A DNA stretch of 64,000 bases, taken from assembly GCF_900168195.1 (NCBI RefSeq), contig NZ_FUYX01000018.1, forward strand, positions 29,957 through 93,956, written 5' to 3'. The notes beneath the pieces are model-generated. The model did not search any database and was not told the DNA's origin. It saw only the letters and a list, made by a program, of their open reading frames with translations. Shown here piece after piece: positions 52,611 to 62,280 of the stretch. Source of the DNA: Allobosea thiooxidans. GTDB lineage: Bacteria > Pseudomonadota > Alphaproteobacteria > Rhizobiales > Beijerinckiaceae. The position numbers and the translations under genes were made by a program. The stretch's first letter is position 1; every line of letters begins with the position of its first letter.

Positions 52611-52625
52611 ACCACTATTAGTGGT
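52611..52625. promoter_or_regulatory. 15-base palindrome upstream of the divL operon
   Basis: ACCACTATTAGTGGT has perfect seven-base arms around one central base, just beyond the ahcY terminator. It may be an operator of an unidentified regulator or a short hairpin. Confidence 0.35.
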
Positions 52626-52660
52626 ATCGACCTGACGACTCATGCGACGATGCCGGCATG

Positions 52661-52687
52661 AAAAAAGGCCCGGCTTGCGCCGGGCCT
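52661..52687 (-). terminator. Intrinsic terminator of ahcY
   Basis: On the minus strand a perfect nine-base stem (AGGCCCGGC / GCCGGGCCT, four-base loop) is followed by a run of T's (52666-52661). It lies 26 bases after the ahcY stop. Confidence 0.92.
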
Positions 52688-52712
52688 CGGGTTTCTCGCC
52701 GCTATGCGGATG

Positions 52713-54107
52713 TCAGTAGCGGTAGTGCTCGGGCTTGAACGGGCCGGCCTGCGGCACGCCGATGTACTTCGCCTGGGCGTCGTTGAGCTTGGTGAGCTTG
52801 GCGCCGACCTTGGCAAGGTGGAGCGCCGCGACCTTCTCGTCGAGATGCTTCGGCAGGGTGTAGACGTTGTTCTCGTAATTGGCGTGGTGGTTCCAGAGCT
52901 CGATCTGGGCGAGCGTCTGGTTCGAGAACGAGCAGGACATCACGAAGGACGGGTGGCCCGTGGCGTTGCCGAGGTTCACGAGGCGACCTTCCGAGAGCAG
53001 GATGATGCGCTTGCCGTCGGGGAACTCGATCTCGTCGACCTGCGGCTTGACGTTGTCCCACTTGAAGTTCTTCAGGCCGGCGACCTGGATCTCCGAGTCG
53101 AAGTGGCCGATGTTGCAGACGATGGCGCGGTGCTTCATCGCGCGCATGTGGTCGACGGTGATGACGTCGAGATTGCCGGTAGCGGTGCAGAAGATGTCGC
53201 CGCGCGGCGCGGCGTCTTCCATGGTCACGACCTCGTAGCCTTCCATCGCCGCCTGCAGGGCGCAGATCGGGTCGATCTCGGTGACGAGCACGCGGCAGCC
53301 GGCCTGGCGCAGCGAGGCGGCCGAACCCTTGCCGACGTCGCCATAGCCGGCGACGACCGCGACCTTGCCCGACATCATGACGTCGGTGCCGCGGCGGATG
53401 GCGTCGACGAGCGACTCGCGGCAGCCATAGAGGTTGTCGAACTTCGACTTGGTGACGCTGTCATTGACGTTGATCGCCGGGAACGGCAGGCGGTTGGCCT
53501 TGGCCAGCTCGTAGAGGCGGTGCACGCCGGTGGTGGTCTCCTCGGAGACGCCCTTGATCGCTGCGCGGGTCTTGGTGAACCAGCCCGGATTGGCCTTGAG
53601 CTGGCGCTTGATCAGCGCGAAGAAGATCGTCTCTTCCTCATTGCCCGGCTTGTCGAGGAAGGCGGCGTTGCCGGCCTCGGCCTCGGCGCCGAGGATGATC
53701 AGCATGGTCAGGTCGCCGCCGTCGTCCAGGATCATGTTCGGCGTGCCGCCGTCGCCCCAGGTGGCAGTCTTCAGAACGTACTCCCAGTACTCCTCCAGCG
53801 TCTCGCCCTTGATGGCGAAGACCGGGGTGCCGGTCGCGGCGATCGCAGCGGCGGCATGGTCCTGGGTCGAGAAGATGTTGCAGGAGGACCAGCGCACATC
53901 GGCGCCGAGATCCTTCAGCGTCTCGATCAGCACGGCGGTCTGGATGGTCATGTGCAGGCAGCCGGCGATGCGGGCGCCCTTGAGCGGGGCCTTGCCCTTG
54001 TTCTCGGCGCGCACCGCCATCAGGCCCGGCATCTCGTCCTGGGCCATGTTGATTTCCTTGCGGCCGTAATCCGCAAGCGCGATGTCCTTGACGATGTAAT
54101 CCGACAC
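52713..54107 (-). CDS. ahcY: Adenosylhomocysteinase
   Basis: A 464-residue S-adenosylhomocysteine hydrolase, the NAD-dependent enzyme that splits SAH to adenosine and homocysteine and so relieves inhibition of methyltransferases. Characteristic segments are DYIVKDIALADYGRKEI, GCLHMTIQTAVLIETL, the NAD loop VAGYGDVGKGSAASLR, the SLVDAIRR region, and the C-terminal FKPEHYRY. The start is GTG with GGAG upstream, and the length is right for the alphaproteobacterial form. It is monocistronic, with its own terminator, and a palindrome that resembles SahR-type sites lies 74-93 bases upstream. Confidence 0.98.
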   Translation of the reverse strand: MSDYIVKDIALADYGRKEINMAQDEMPGLMAVRAENKGKAPLKGARIAGCLHMTIQTAVLIETLKDLGADVRWSSCNIFSTQDHAAAAIAATGTPVFAIKGETLEEYWEYVLKTATWGDGGTPNMILDDGGDLTMLIILGAEAEAGNAAFLDKPGNEEETIFFALIKRQLKANPGWFTKTRAAIKGVSEETTTGVHRLYELAKANRLPFPAINVNDSVTKSKFDNLYGCRESLVDAIRRGTDVMMSGKVAVVAGYGDVGKGSAASLRQAGCRVLVTEIDPICALQAAMEGYEVVTMEDAAPRGDIFCTATGNLDVITVDHMRAMKHRAIVCNIGHFDSEIQVAGLKNFKWDNVKPQVDEIEFPDGKRIILLSEGRLVNLGNATGHPSFVMSCSFSNQTLAQIELWNHHANYENNVYTLPKHLDEKVAALHLAKVGAKLTKLNDAQAKYIGVPQAGPFKPEHYRY

Positions 54108-54180
54108 GGGTGGGCTCCAATCGCTGACGCCTGAATGTGGCAGGCTCTCTAGCAGCGCGGGGCGCGGAGCGCAATCAAAG

Positions 54181-54200
54181 ATATAAAGATGTCTTTATGT
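54181..54200. promoter_or_regulatory. ahcY: Candidate SahR/ArsR-type operator in the ahcY promoter
   Basis: ATATAAAGATGTCTTTATGT contains the perfect inverted repeat ATAAAGA-TG-TCTTTAT and extends almost symmetrically. SahR, an ArsR-family repressor that senses SAH, is known to control methionine-cycle genes in proteobacteria through AT-rich palindromes, and ahcY is a classic target. The regulator is not in this window. Assignment to SahR rests on remembered motif style. Confidence 0.5.
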
Positions 54201-54225
54201 GTCAGAGCGGGATGACTGGCGCCGC

Positions 54226-54318
54226 CGTCATGCTCGCCCTTGTGGCGAGCATCCACGCCTTGAACATCGCGCTTCACGAAGGAAGACGTCATGGTCGGGA
54301 CAAGTCCCACCATGACGT
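54226..54318. repeat. Dispersed palindromic repeat, family 2
   Basis: Begins CGTCATGCTCGCCCTTGTGG (hairpin GCTCGCC/GGCGAGC) and ends with GGTCGGGACAAGTCCCACC then ATGACGTC, the outer ends being complementary. It is oriented opposite to the copy at 48185. It lies upstream of the ahcY operator in the gap after ptsH. No gene was seen from 54319 to 54477. Confidence 0.8.
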
Positions 54319-54477
54319 CGAGAGGCCAGGGGCTACCAGCGCCATGGTTCGCGAAGGATGCGCAACGAAATTCGCCCCCCTGAAGAGCTGAACAAATAAC
54401 CAGCCAAGAGCGAGGGCGACGCCGGCAGCCTGAGCGAACGCCAGCAGTGCCAGCGCGTCGCGCCAGATGCGACAGCC

Positions 54478-54792
54478 CTATTCCCCCTCGCCGAACCGGT
54501 CGGCGATCAGGGCCGCGAGCGCATCGAGCGCCGGCTTCGCCTCGCTTCCCTTCGCGACGATGGTGATGGTCGAGCCGATGCCGGCGCCGAGCGTCAGGAC
54601 GCCCATGATCGAGGTGGCGCCGACCGTCTCGCCGCAGCGGCTCACCGTGATGTCGGCGTCATAGCGGGCGGCGCATTGCACGAATTTCGCCGTGGCGCGG
54701 GCGTGCAGCCCCTTCTTGTTGACGATCTCGAACTCGCCGTAGAGGGCGCCGGCGGGAATCTCGACTTCGGGGCAGTCGCAGTCTTCTTCCAT
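54478..54792 (-). CDS. ptsH: Phosphocarrier protein HPr (NPr type)
   Basis: A 104-residue HPr. The active-site His is His30 in NKKGLHARATAKF and the regulatory Ser is Ser61 in TSIMGVLTLGAG, the target of HPr kinase. This agrees with the hprK gene close upstream. The first 15 residues (MEEDCDCPEVEIPAG) are an acidic, Cys-containing extension absent from enterobacterial HPr. No sugar-specific EIIB/EIIC genes accompany it, so it belongs to a regulatory PTS of the alphaproteobacterial kind. It follows the EIIA gene by 18 bases. Confidence 0.95.
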   Translation of the reverse strand: MEEDCDCPEVEIPAGALYGEFEIVNKKGLHARATAKFVQCAARYDADITVSRCGETVGATSIMGVLTLGAGIGSTITIVAKGSEAKPALDALAALIADRFGEGE

Positions 54793-54810
54793 CCCGCCCT
54801 CTCCGCGCGG

Positions 54811-55212
54811 CTACTTTCCAGCCAGCACGCGGCTGGCGACCGTGATGTATTTTCGCCCCGCATCCTGCGCGCTGGTCACGGCATCGTCGAGGGTCTTTTC
54901 CTCGCGGACGCTGGCGAGCTTGATCAGCATCGGCAGGTTGACACCGGCGACCACATCGACCCGGCCGGGCTCCATCACCGAAATCGCGAGGTTGGACGGC
55001 GTGCCGCCGAACATGTCGGTCAGGATAATGACGCCGTCGCCGTTCTCGACCTGCTCGACGGCAGCGATGATGTCGCGGCGGCGGCTCTCCATGTCGTCAT
55101 CGGGAGCGATGGCGATCGTCGCCAGATGCGACTGGGGGCCGACGACATGTTCCAGGGCGGCGCGGAACTCCGTCGCCAGATGCCCATGAGTCACGAGGAC
55201 CAGTCCGATCAT
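54811..55212 (-). CDS. PTS EIIA component, mannose family (regulatory)
   Basis: A 133-residue EIIA of the mannose family. The phosphorylated His is His9 in GLVLVTHGHLATEF, and the fold-typical GVIILTDMFGGTPSNLAI follows. In Hyphomicrobiales this stand-alone EIIA has no cognate permease and receives phosphate from HPr as part of a regulatory cascade linking carbon and nitrogen status to ChvG/ChvI and other targets. The last point is known from related species and inferred here. It sits between hprK and ptsH on one minus-strand run. Confidence 0.94.
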   Translation of the reverse strand: MIGLVLVTHGHLATEFRAALEHVVGPQSHLATIAIAPDDDMESRRRDIIAAVEQVENGDGVIILTDMFGGTPSNLAISVMEPGRVDVVAGVNLPMLIKLASVREEKTLDDAVTSAQDAGRKYITVASRVLAGK

Positions 55213-55321
55213 TCAATCCAGCACCGGAGAGCGCCCATCGGCGCCCGGACAAGGTCGCGGTTTATGCGGCAGGTGCGAGACAATCGCAAGATGCCAGCCG
55301 TCAAACTTGTCGAAATCGTGG

Positions 55322-55807
55322 TTACGAGCCCGGCTCTGTGAATAAGTCGAGGGCCGCCAGCACGAGGCGCTCGTCGCCGGGGCGACCGGCGACCCGCAGG
55401 CGCGGCAGGTCGACGCCGGCGAGGCTGTCGACGAGATCCTCGGGCTCCGGCATCCGCACCGGCTCCTCGCCGATCAGGTCGACCGCGAGCCTGACCACCG
55501 CCGCGCCGGTGAAGGGCTCCGGCGTCAGCCCCAGGCCACGCCGCTCGACGATGCCCTCCAGCGGCGCGACCGGCCGGGCGAGCAACCGCTCGCCGGCGGC
55601 GCTCACGGCTACCCGATCGTCGGCCACCAGCCGGGCAAAGCGGCCGGACTGGCGCGCCAGGCCGATCAGCGCCAGCGCCAGGGACGACTTGCCGCTGCCG
55701 GACGCGCCGCGGATCAGGATGCCGGCCTCGCCGACCGTGATCGCGGTGGCGTGGATGCGCTCGGCGGCAGCCGTCGCGCGGGCCGGCCTGCGCACGTCAG
55801 GAGACAT
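55322..55807 (-). CDS. hprK: HPr kinase/phosphorylase, short alphaproteobacterial form
   Basis: A 161-residue HprK consisting only of the catalytic C-terminal half of the Gram-positive enzyme. Walker A is RGASGSGKSSLALALI (Gly34 to Ser41), followed by LVADDRVAVSA (metal/catalytic Asp pair) and the signature GIVERRGLGL. It phosphorylates the regulatory Ser of HPr. The start at 55807 overlaps the 3' end of chvG by 11 bases, which couples the two-component system to the PTS genes. About 110 bases separate it from the EIIA gene. Confidence 0.92.
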   Translation of the reverse strand: MSPDVRRPARATAAAERIHATAITVGEAGILIRGASGSGKSSLALALIGLARQSGRFARLVADDRVAVSAAGERLLARPVAPLEGIVERRGLGLTPEPFTGAAVVRLAVDLIGEEPVRMPEPEDLVDSLAGVDLPRLRVAGRPGDERLVLAALDLFTEPGS

Positions 55808-57590
55808 GCGGATAGGCCGACGGCAGGCAGACGATGAAGCGGGCGCCGATCCGTGGCGCCTCGCCGTCGGGCCCGACCGGCCCCAGCCGGTTCTCCGCCC
55901 GGATCGAGCCGCGATGGGCCTCGACGATCTGGCGCGAGATCGACAGGCCGAGGCCGGAATTCTGGCCGAAGCCCTCATTGGGGCGGTCGGTATAGAAGCG
56001 CTCGAAGATGCGCTCCAGCGCATGCGGCTCGATGCCCGGCCCCTCATCCTCGACCGTGACGAGCACGTCGTTGGCAACGCGCGAGATCCCGACCCTGACC
56101 GGCTTGTCGGGCGGCGAGAAGGAGCGGGCGTTGTCGATCAGATTGACCAGCACCTGGCCGATCCGGGAATCATGGCCCATCACCAGGAAGGAATCGGCGC
56201 CCGGCCTCAGGCTGCGCCGGTCGCTGGTCAGCTCGATCTTCGCCTGGCCCGGGCGCGTCTCGTTCTGGATCGTCACCACCGCCTCGAGCACCTGGGCGAC
56301 GTCGACGGGCGCGGAATCGTTGCGGGCGAGCTCGGCGTCGAGGCGCGAGGCGTCGGAGATGTCGGAAATCAGCCGGTCGAGCCGGCGCACATCGTGCTGG
56401 ATCACCGAGAGCAGGCGCCCGCGCGACTCGTCGCTCTTGGCGCGAGGCAGGGTCTCGACGGCGCTGCGCAGCGAGGTCAGCGGGTTCTTCAGCTCATGCG
56501 CGACGTCGGCCGCGAAGCTCTCGATCGCCTCGATGCGGCTGTAGAGCGCCTTGGTCATGTCGCGCAGCGTGCCCGAAAGATGGCCGATCTCGTCGTGACG
56601 ACTGCTGAAATCCGGGATCTGCTCGCGCGACTTGACGCCGCGGCGCACGCGCTGGGCAGCGTCGGCGAGCTTGCGGATCGGTTCGGCGATGGTGCCGGCG
56701 AGCAGCACCGAGAGCACGATCATCACGCCCGCCGCCACGGCGAAGACCTGAAAGATCGCGAAGCGCTCGGCGGCGATGACCGCGTCGATGTCGCCGCCCT
56801 GCGTCGAGAGCAGCAGTGCCCCCTTCACCGTGCGGAAGCGCTGCACCGGCACGGCCACCGAAACGATGGTCTGGCCGCGGGTGTTGACGCGCACGACGCT
56901 CGCCGGCGAGCCGTTCAGCGCCCTGGCGACCTCGGGATAGGACTTGCCGTTGGCGTTCTCGAAATCGTCATAGGTCGGCACGTCGGCCTTGCCGAGACGG
57001 TTGCGAAGCATGTTCCAGGTGCGCTCGAGCAAGGGCGGCTCATCCGGCTCGCCGACGCGCGGCAGGTCCAGCCGCAGCACGTCGCCGCGCGAATAGAGGC
57101 TGCGCGAGTCGAGGGTGAGCATGCCGTCCTTGTCGTAGACCCGCGCCCGGGTCTTGGTCGGCGTCACCAGCCGGCGCAGCAGGGGCGCGACCTTCTCGGG
57201 GTTGATCGAGAAGTCCAGCGGATCCTCGGCGATGCCGGCGCTCTCGCCGGCCTGGAGCTGCAGCAGCTTGTCCGGATCGATGGTGATCGTGTCGATCTCG
57301 ACCGTGGCCGAGGAGGCGATGGCGCCGGCGATGATCTCGCCCTGGGTGAGCAGGCTCTGGACGCGCGCTTCGATCAGCCCCTCGCGGAACTGGTTGAGAT
57401 AGAGGAAGCCGAGCAGCAGCGCGACAAGGCCGCCGAGATTGAGGACGAGGATACGCCGCGTCAGGCTCGACGCCGCGCGCAGCGAGACCGCCCGCGCCGC
57501 GCGGCGCCAGGCCAGCCCGACGCGCCGACGCAGCACCCCCCGCCAGCCGGCTGGCGATGACATGCGGGCCTCGTTGTCGACGGTTGCCAT
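55797..57590 (-). CDS. chvG: Sensor histidine kinase ChvG
   Basis: A 597-residue membrane sensor kinase. Two membrane helices (about residues 48-68 and 275-300) flank a large periplasmic domain, followed by HAMP, a HisKA domain with phospho-accepting His365 (AADVAHELKNPLTSLRS), and an HATPase domain (LVNLIDNARSFSP, DEGPGIE, GLGLSIS). This matches ChvG/ExoS, which senses acidity and envelope stress and phosphorylates ChvI. In relatives the periplasmic repressor ExoR binds it; exoR is not in this window. It lies 73 bases downstream of chvI. Confidence 0.95.
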   Translation of the reverse strand: MATVDNEARMSSPAGWRGVLRRRVGLAWRRAARAVSLRAASSLTRRILVLNLGGLVALLLGFLYLNQFREGLIEARVQSLLTQGEIIAGAIASSATVEIDTITIDPDKLLQLQAGESAGIAEDPLDFSINPEKVAPLLRRLVTPTKTRARVYDKDGMLTLDSRSLYSRGDVLRLDLPRVGEPDEPPLLERTWNMLRNRLGKADVPTYDDFENANGKSYPEVARALNGSPASVVRVNTRGQTIVSVAVPVQRFRTVKGALLLSTQGGDIDAVIAAERFAIFQVFAVAAGVMIVLSVLLAGTIAEPIRKLADAAQRVRRGVKSREQIPDFSSRHDEIGHLSGTLRDMTKALYSRIEAIESFAADVAHELKNPLTSLRSAVETLPRAKSDESRGRLLSVIQHDVRRLDRLISDISDASRLDAELARNDSAPVDVAQVLEAVVTIQNETRPGQAKIELTSDRRSLRPGADSFLVMGHDSRIGQVLVNLIDNARSFSPPDKPVRVGISRVANDVLVTVEDEGPGIEPHALERIFERFYTDRPNEGFGQNSGLGLSISRQIVEAHRGSIRAENRLGPVGPDGEAPRIGARFIVCLPSAYPHVS

Positions 57591-57663
57591 GGCTGCGGCT
57601 TGCTTCCCGCTCGAGAGCCTGTGCCCGCGCGGCGAATCCGGCGCGGCTCCGGCCTTCCTTGCC

Positions 57664-58365
57664 TCAGACTTCCTTGAAACGATAGCCCACGCCGTAGAGC
57701 GTCTCGATCATGTCGAAATCGGCATCGACCTGATTGAACTTCTTGCGCAGGCGCTTGATGTGGCTGTCGATGGTGCGGTCGTCGACATAGACCTCGTCAT
57801 CATAGGCCGCATCCATCAGCGCATTGCGGCTCTTCACCACGCCCGGGCGCTGCGCCAGCGACTGCAGGATCAGGAACTCGGTGACGGTTAGCGTCACCGG
57901 CTCGCCCTTCCAGGTGCAGGTATGGCGCTCGGGGTCCATGCGCAGCAGGCCGCGCTCGAGGGCCTTGGCATCCTCCGCGCGGGCCGTGACGGTCGCGTCC
58001 CGCGCGCCGGCCCGGCGCAGGATGGCCTTGACGCGCTCGACCAGCAGACGCTGGGAGAACGGCTTCCGGATGAAATCGTCGGCGCCCATCTTCAGGCCGA
58101 AAAGTTCGTCGATCTCCTCGTCCTTCGAGGTCAGGAAGATGACCGGCAGGTCGGATTTCTGGCGCAGACGACGCAGCAGCTCCATGCCGTCCATGCGCGG
58201 CATCTTGATGTCGAAGATCGCCAGATCCGGCGGATTCTGCTTGAGGCCGTCGAGGGCGGAAGCACCGTCCGTATAGGTCATGATGCGATAGCCCTCAGCT
58301 TCGAGGGCGATGGAAACCGACGTCAGGATGTTGCGGTCGTCATCGACCAGCGCAATCGTTGGCAT
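57664..58365 (-). CDS. chvI: Response regulator ChvI (OmpR family)
   Basis: A 233-residue OmpR-type regulator. The receiver domain has the acidic pair in ALVDDDRNI, the phosphorylated Asp52 in LAIFDIKMPRMDG, and Lys in FIRKPFS. The C-terminal winged helix includes LTVTEFLILQSLAQRPG and VYVDDRTIDSHIKRLRKKF. ChvI, paired with ChvG, controls envelope, motility and central-metabolism genes in the order, and in Agrobacterium and Sinorhizobium pckA is located beside it. It is the first gene of the chvI-chvG-hprK run. Confidence 0.97.
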   Translation of the reverse strand: MPTIALVDDDRNILTSVSIALEAEGYRIMTYTDGASALDGLKQNPPDLAIFDIKMPRMDGMELLRRLRQKSDLPVIFLTSKDEEIDELFGLKMGADDFIRKPFSQRLLVERVKAILRRAGARDATVTARAEDAKALERGLLRMDPERHTCTWKGEPVTLTVTEFLILQSLAQRPGVVKSRNALMDAAYDDEVYVDDRTIDSHIKRLRKKFNQVDADFDMIETLYGVGYRFKEV

Positions 58366-58542
58366 AAGTCACAGGCCTCTTCGGCTCGTTACAATAAGGC
58401 TGCTCACTCTCCTGCGAGAGCGGCCAAAGCATGGCTGCAATCTAGCGAGGTCGCGGCGAATTCGCTATGGCTCAACGCATCGGTGCGGCGATGGTTCGCC
58501 GCCGAGGCGACGCGCCGCACGCTCCCGAAACGGAAAACGACG

Positions 58543-59325
58543 ATGACCACGCCCTCCGTCCGACCCGCCATCACGCCGCGCGGCCTCGAGCTCGGCGGCA
58601 ATGCCCCGGCCGATTTCGAGCCGGTCGCGATGGCGCGGACTGTGCTGCGCACGGCCCGCATCGCCGCGCTCGCCACGCTCGATCCCGCGAGCGGCTTCCC
58701 GCTCGCGACGCTGACCAACGTCGCCACCGATGTCGACGGCAGCCCACTGTTCCTGGCCTCCAAACTGTCGCTGCACACCCGCAACATCGAGGCCGACCCG
58801 CGGATCTCGCTGCTGGTGTCATCGCTCGGCAAGGGTGACCCGCTCGCCAATTCCGCCCGGCTCAGCGTCGTCGGGCGAGCAGAGCACTGCACGGACCCGA
58901 ACGCCAAGCGGCGTTTCCTCGCGCGCCATCCCAAGGCGAAGCTCTATGCCGACTTTCCCGACTTCTCGCTGTTCCGCCTCGCCGTGCTGGGCTTCCACCC
59001 CAATGGCGGCTTCGCCCGGGCCGGCGAGATCGCCGTCGGCGAGGTGCTGCTCGACCTCGAAGGCTGCGAGGCGCTGATCGCGGCCGAGGACGGCGCGGTC
59101 AGCCATATGAACGAGGACCATGCCGAGGCGCTGGGTCTCTACGCCACCAGGCTCATGGGCTTGCCCGAAGGGCGCTGGAAGGCGACCGGCCTCGATCCGG
59201 AAGGGCTCGACCTGGTCTGCGGCGACGACGCCGCCCGGCTCGTCTTCCCCGAGCGCGTCAGCGACCCGGCCGCGCTGCGGCGGGTGCTGGTCGCGCTTGC
59301 GGAGAAGGCGCGCGCGACAGGCTGA
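58543..59325 (+). CDS. HugZ-like pyridoxamine 5'-phosphate oxidase fold protein with DUF2470 domain
   Basis: A 260-residue protein with a flavin/heme-binding split barrel of the pyridoxamine phosphate oxidase type (about 25-165; TARIAALATLDPASGFPLAT ... NIEADPRISLLV) and a C-terminal DUF2470 domain beginning near SHMNEDHAEALGLYA. This architecture is that of HugZ-like heme oxygenases and of related proteins of unknown activity. The H-x-N-E-D-H segment of DUF2470 is intact. It diverges from chvI and precedes pckA, but no heme-uptake genes lie nearby, so heme degradation is only one possibility. Confidence 0.85.
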   Translation: MTTPSVRPAITPRGLELGGNAPADFEPVAMARTVLRTARIAALATLDPASGFPLATLTNVATDVDGSPLFLASKLSLHTRNIEADPRISLLVSSLGKGDPLANSARLSVVGRAEHCTDPNAKRRFLARHPKAKLYADFPDFSLFRLAVLGFHPNGGFARAGEIAVGEVLLDLEGCEALIAAEDGAVSHMNEDHAEALGLYATRLMGLPEGRWKATGLDPEGLDLVCGDDAARLVFPERVSDPAALRRVLVALAEKARATG

Positions 59326-59558
59326 CGCCGCGCCGGCCGGCGCGCTTTCGCCGCGCTGGAGCGCCCCGATCTTTCAATCGATTTAGGCTCAGAACCGCCG
59401 TTTTTCGCGGGTTGGATGACTTGAGCCCGCGCCGGCATCGCCCTAAAGACCGGGCAAGGCCTCGCGGCCTCGCTCCTCGACGTTCGGGCGCTCCCGCGTC
59501 CGCGCGCATTCGCCAAGACAACCGGCCCAGACGGTGACGGCCGGCCCGGAGGAATTCA

Positions 59559-61169
<1,611 letters not shown>

Positions 61170-61185
61170 GGCTTCCTCCCTGCGC

Positions 61186-61225
61186 CATCCCGGACAAGCC
61201 GCATGAGCGGCGCCGATCCGGGATG
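61186..61225. repeat. Inverted repeat after pckA
   Basis: CATCCCGGA and TCCGGGATG form complementary arms around 22 bases. It lies 16 bases after the pckA stop and may stabilise or end the transcript; no T-run follows. Confidence 0.5.
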
Positions 61226-61258
61226 ACCGCGTTTGGGATGCCACGATAAATCGGTTAC

Positions 61259-61286
61259 GAGAGGCGGCCATGGGCCGCCTCTTTTT
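61259..61286 (+). terminator. Terminator-like hairpin enclosing the start codon of the DUF4105 gene
   Basis: Nine-base perfect arms GAGGCGGCC (61261-61269) and GGCCGCCTC (61273-61281) flank exactly the ATG start codon (61270-61272) as a three-base loop, and TTTTT follows (61282-61286 region). The Shine-Dalgarno-like GAGAGG (61259-61264) runs into the left arm. The shape is that of an intrinsic terminator, possibly for pckA read-through, or of a translation/transcription switch. Confidence 0.6.
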
Positions 61287-62280
61287 CGTCGTGCTGAAGC
61301 TTCTCCTCACCCTCGTCATTCTCGGCGCCGCAACCTGGGGCACGGGCTTCCTGCTGTTCCGCCTCGCGGGCGCGACTGCGATCGTGGCGGCGATCGGCTT
61401 CGGCATCGCGGCGCTTGCGGGCCTGGTCGGCATCTGGACCAGCGATGCCCGCCTGCCGCTCGGCTTCGCCATGGTCTTCGTCGGGCTTCTCTCCTGGTGG
61501 AGCAGCTTCCAGCCCTCGCATGACCGGAACTGGATCCCGGAACTGGCGCGGCTGCCGACGATCACGCAGGAAGGCGAGGTGCTCACCGTCAACAACCTGC
61601 GCCATTTCCGCTGGCGCACGGAAGAGGATTACGACCAGCGCTGGGAGACGCGCCGCTACAACCTCGCCGCCGTCACCGGCGCCGACGTCTTCCTGACCTA
61701 TTGGTCGGGCGAAGCGATCGCGCATCTGCTGGTGAGCTTCACCTTCTCGGATTCGGTGCCGCTGACCTTCTCGATCGAGGTCCGGCGCGAGCAGGGTGAG
61801 GAATGGTCGGCGCTGGCCGGCTTCTTCCGCAGCTACGAGATGGCCTATGTCGCGGCCGACGAGCGCGATATCGTCGGCCTGCGCACCCATGCGCGGCGGG
61901 AAGATGCGCGCCTCTTCCGCCTCAGCGCCTCGGCCGGGCAGGCGCGCGACCTGCTCCTCGCCTATGTCGCGGATATCAACGATCTCGCGGCCAGGCCGCG
62001 CTGGTACAACACGTTGATGACCAACTGCACGACGGTGGTCTATCACCTCGTCGGCAGCGTCGCGCCGGGCTGGAAGTTCTCGCTGCCGCTCGACCCGCGG
62101 GTGCTGCTCTCCGGCTATCTGCCGAGCTATCTCCAGCAGATCGGCGCGATCCGGCAGGACATCCCGCTGGAGGAGCTGGTCCGGCTCGCCCGCATCGGCG
62201 ACCACGCCCGCACGCTCTCGCTCGACGACCCGGACTTCTCGGCGAAGATCCGGGAAGGCGTGCCGACCGGGCGGCCTTGA
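61270..62280 (+). CDS. DUF4105 membrane protein (possible periplasmic cysteine hydrolase)
   Basis: A 336-residue protein with three N-terminal hydrophobic segments (residues about 4-80) followed by a soluble, probably periplasmic, domain of the DUF4105 family. The domain contains MTNCTTVVYHLV, where the Asn-Cys-Thr-Thr motif is the presumed nucleophile region, with an upstream HLLVSFTF segment holding a possible His. DUF4105 is related to N-terminal Lnb-type and NlpC/P60-like hydrolases; no activity is established for this branch. The ATG lies in the loop of a hairpin. A GTG at 61291 is an alternative start without a clear ribosome site. Confidence 0.85.
   Translation: MGRLFFVVLKLLLTLVILGAATWGTGFLLFRLAGATAIVAAIGFGIAALAGLVGIWTSDARLPLGFAMVFVGLLSWWSSFQPSHDRNWIPELARLPTITQEGEVLTVNNLRHFRWRTEEDYDQRWETRRYNLAAVTGADVFLTYWSGEAIAHLLVSFTFSDSVPLTFSIEVRREQGEEWSALAGFFRSYEMAYVAADERDIVGLRTHARREDARLFRLSASAGQARDLLLAYVADINDLAARPRWYNTLMTNCTTVVYHLVGSVAPGWKFSLPLDPRVLLSGYLPSYLQQIGAIRQDIPLEELVRLARIGDHARTLSLDDPDFSAKIREGVPTGRP

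Larger units (their letters stand above)
52315..52660. other. Non-coding gap upstream of divL
   Basis: No gene was found between the divL start and the ahcY terminator. The stretch contains an AT-richer promoter-like zone (about 52490-52545) with a CtrA-box-like sequence and a 15-base palindrome at 52611. These probably include the promoter of the divL-addA operon. Confidence 0.5.
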
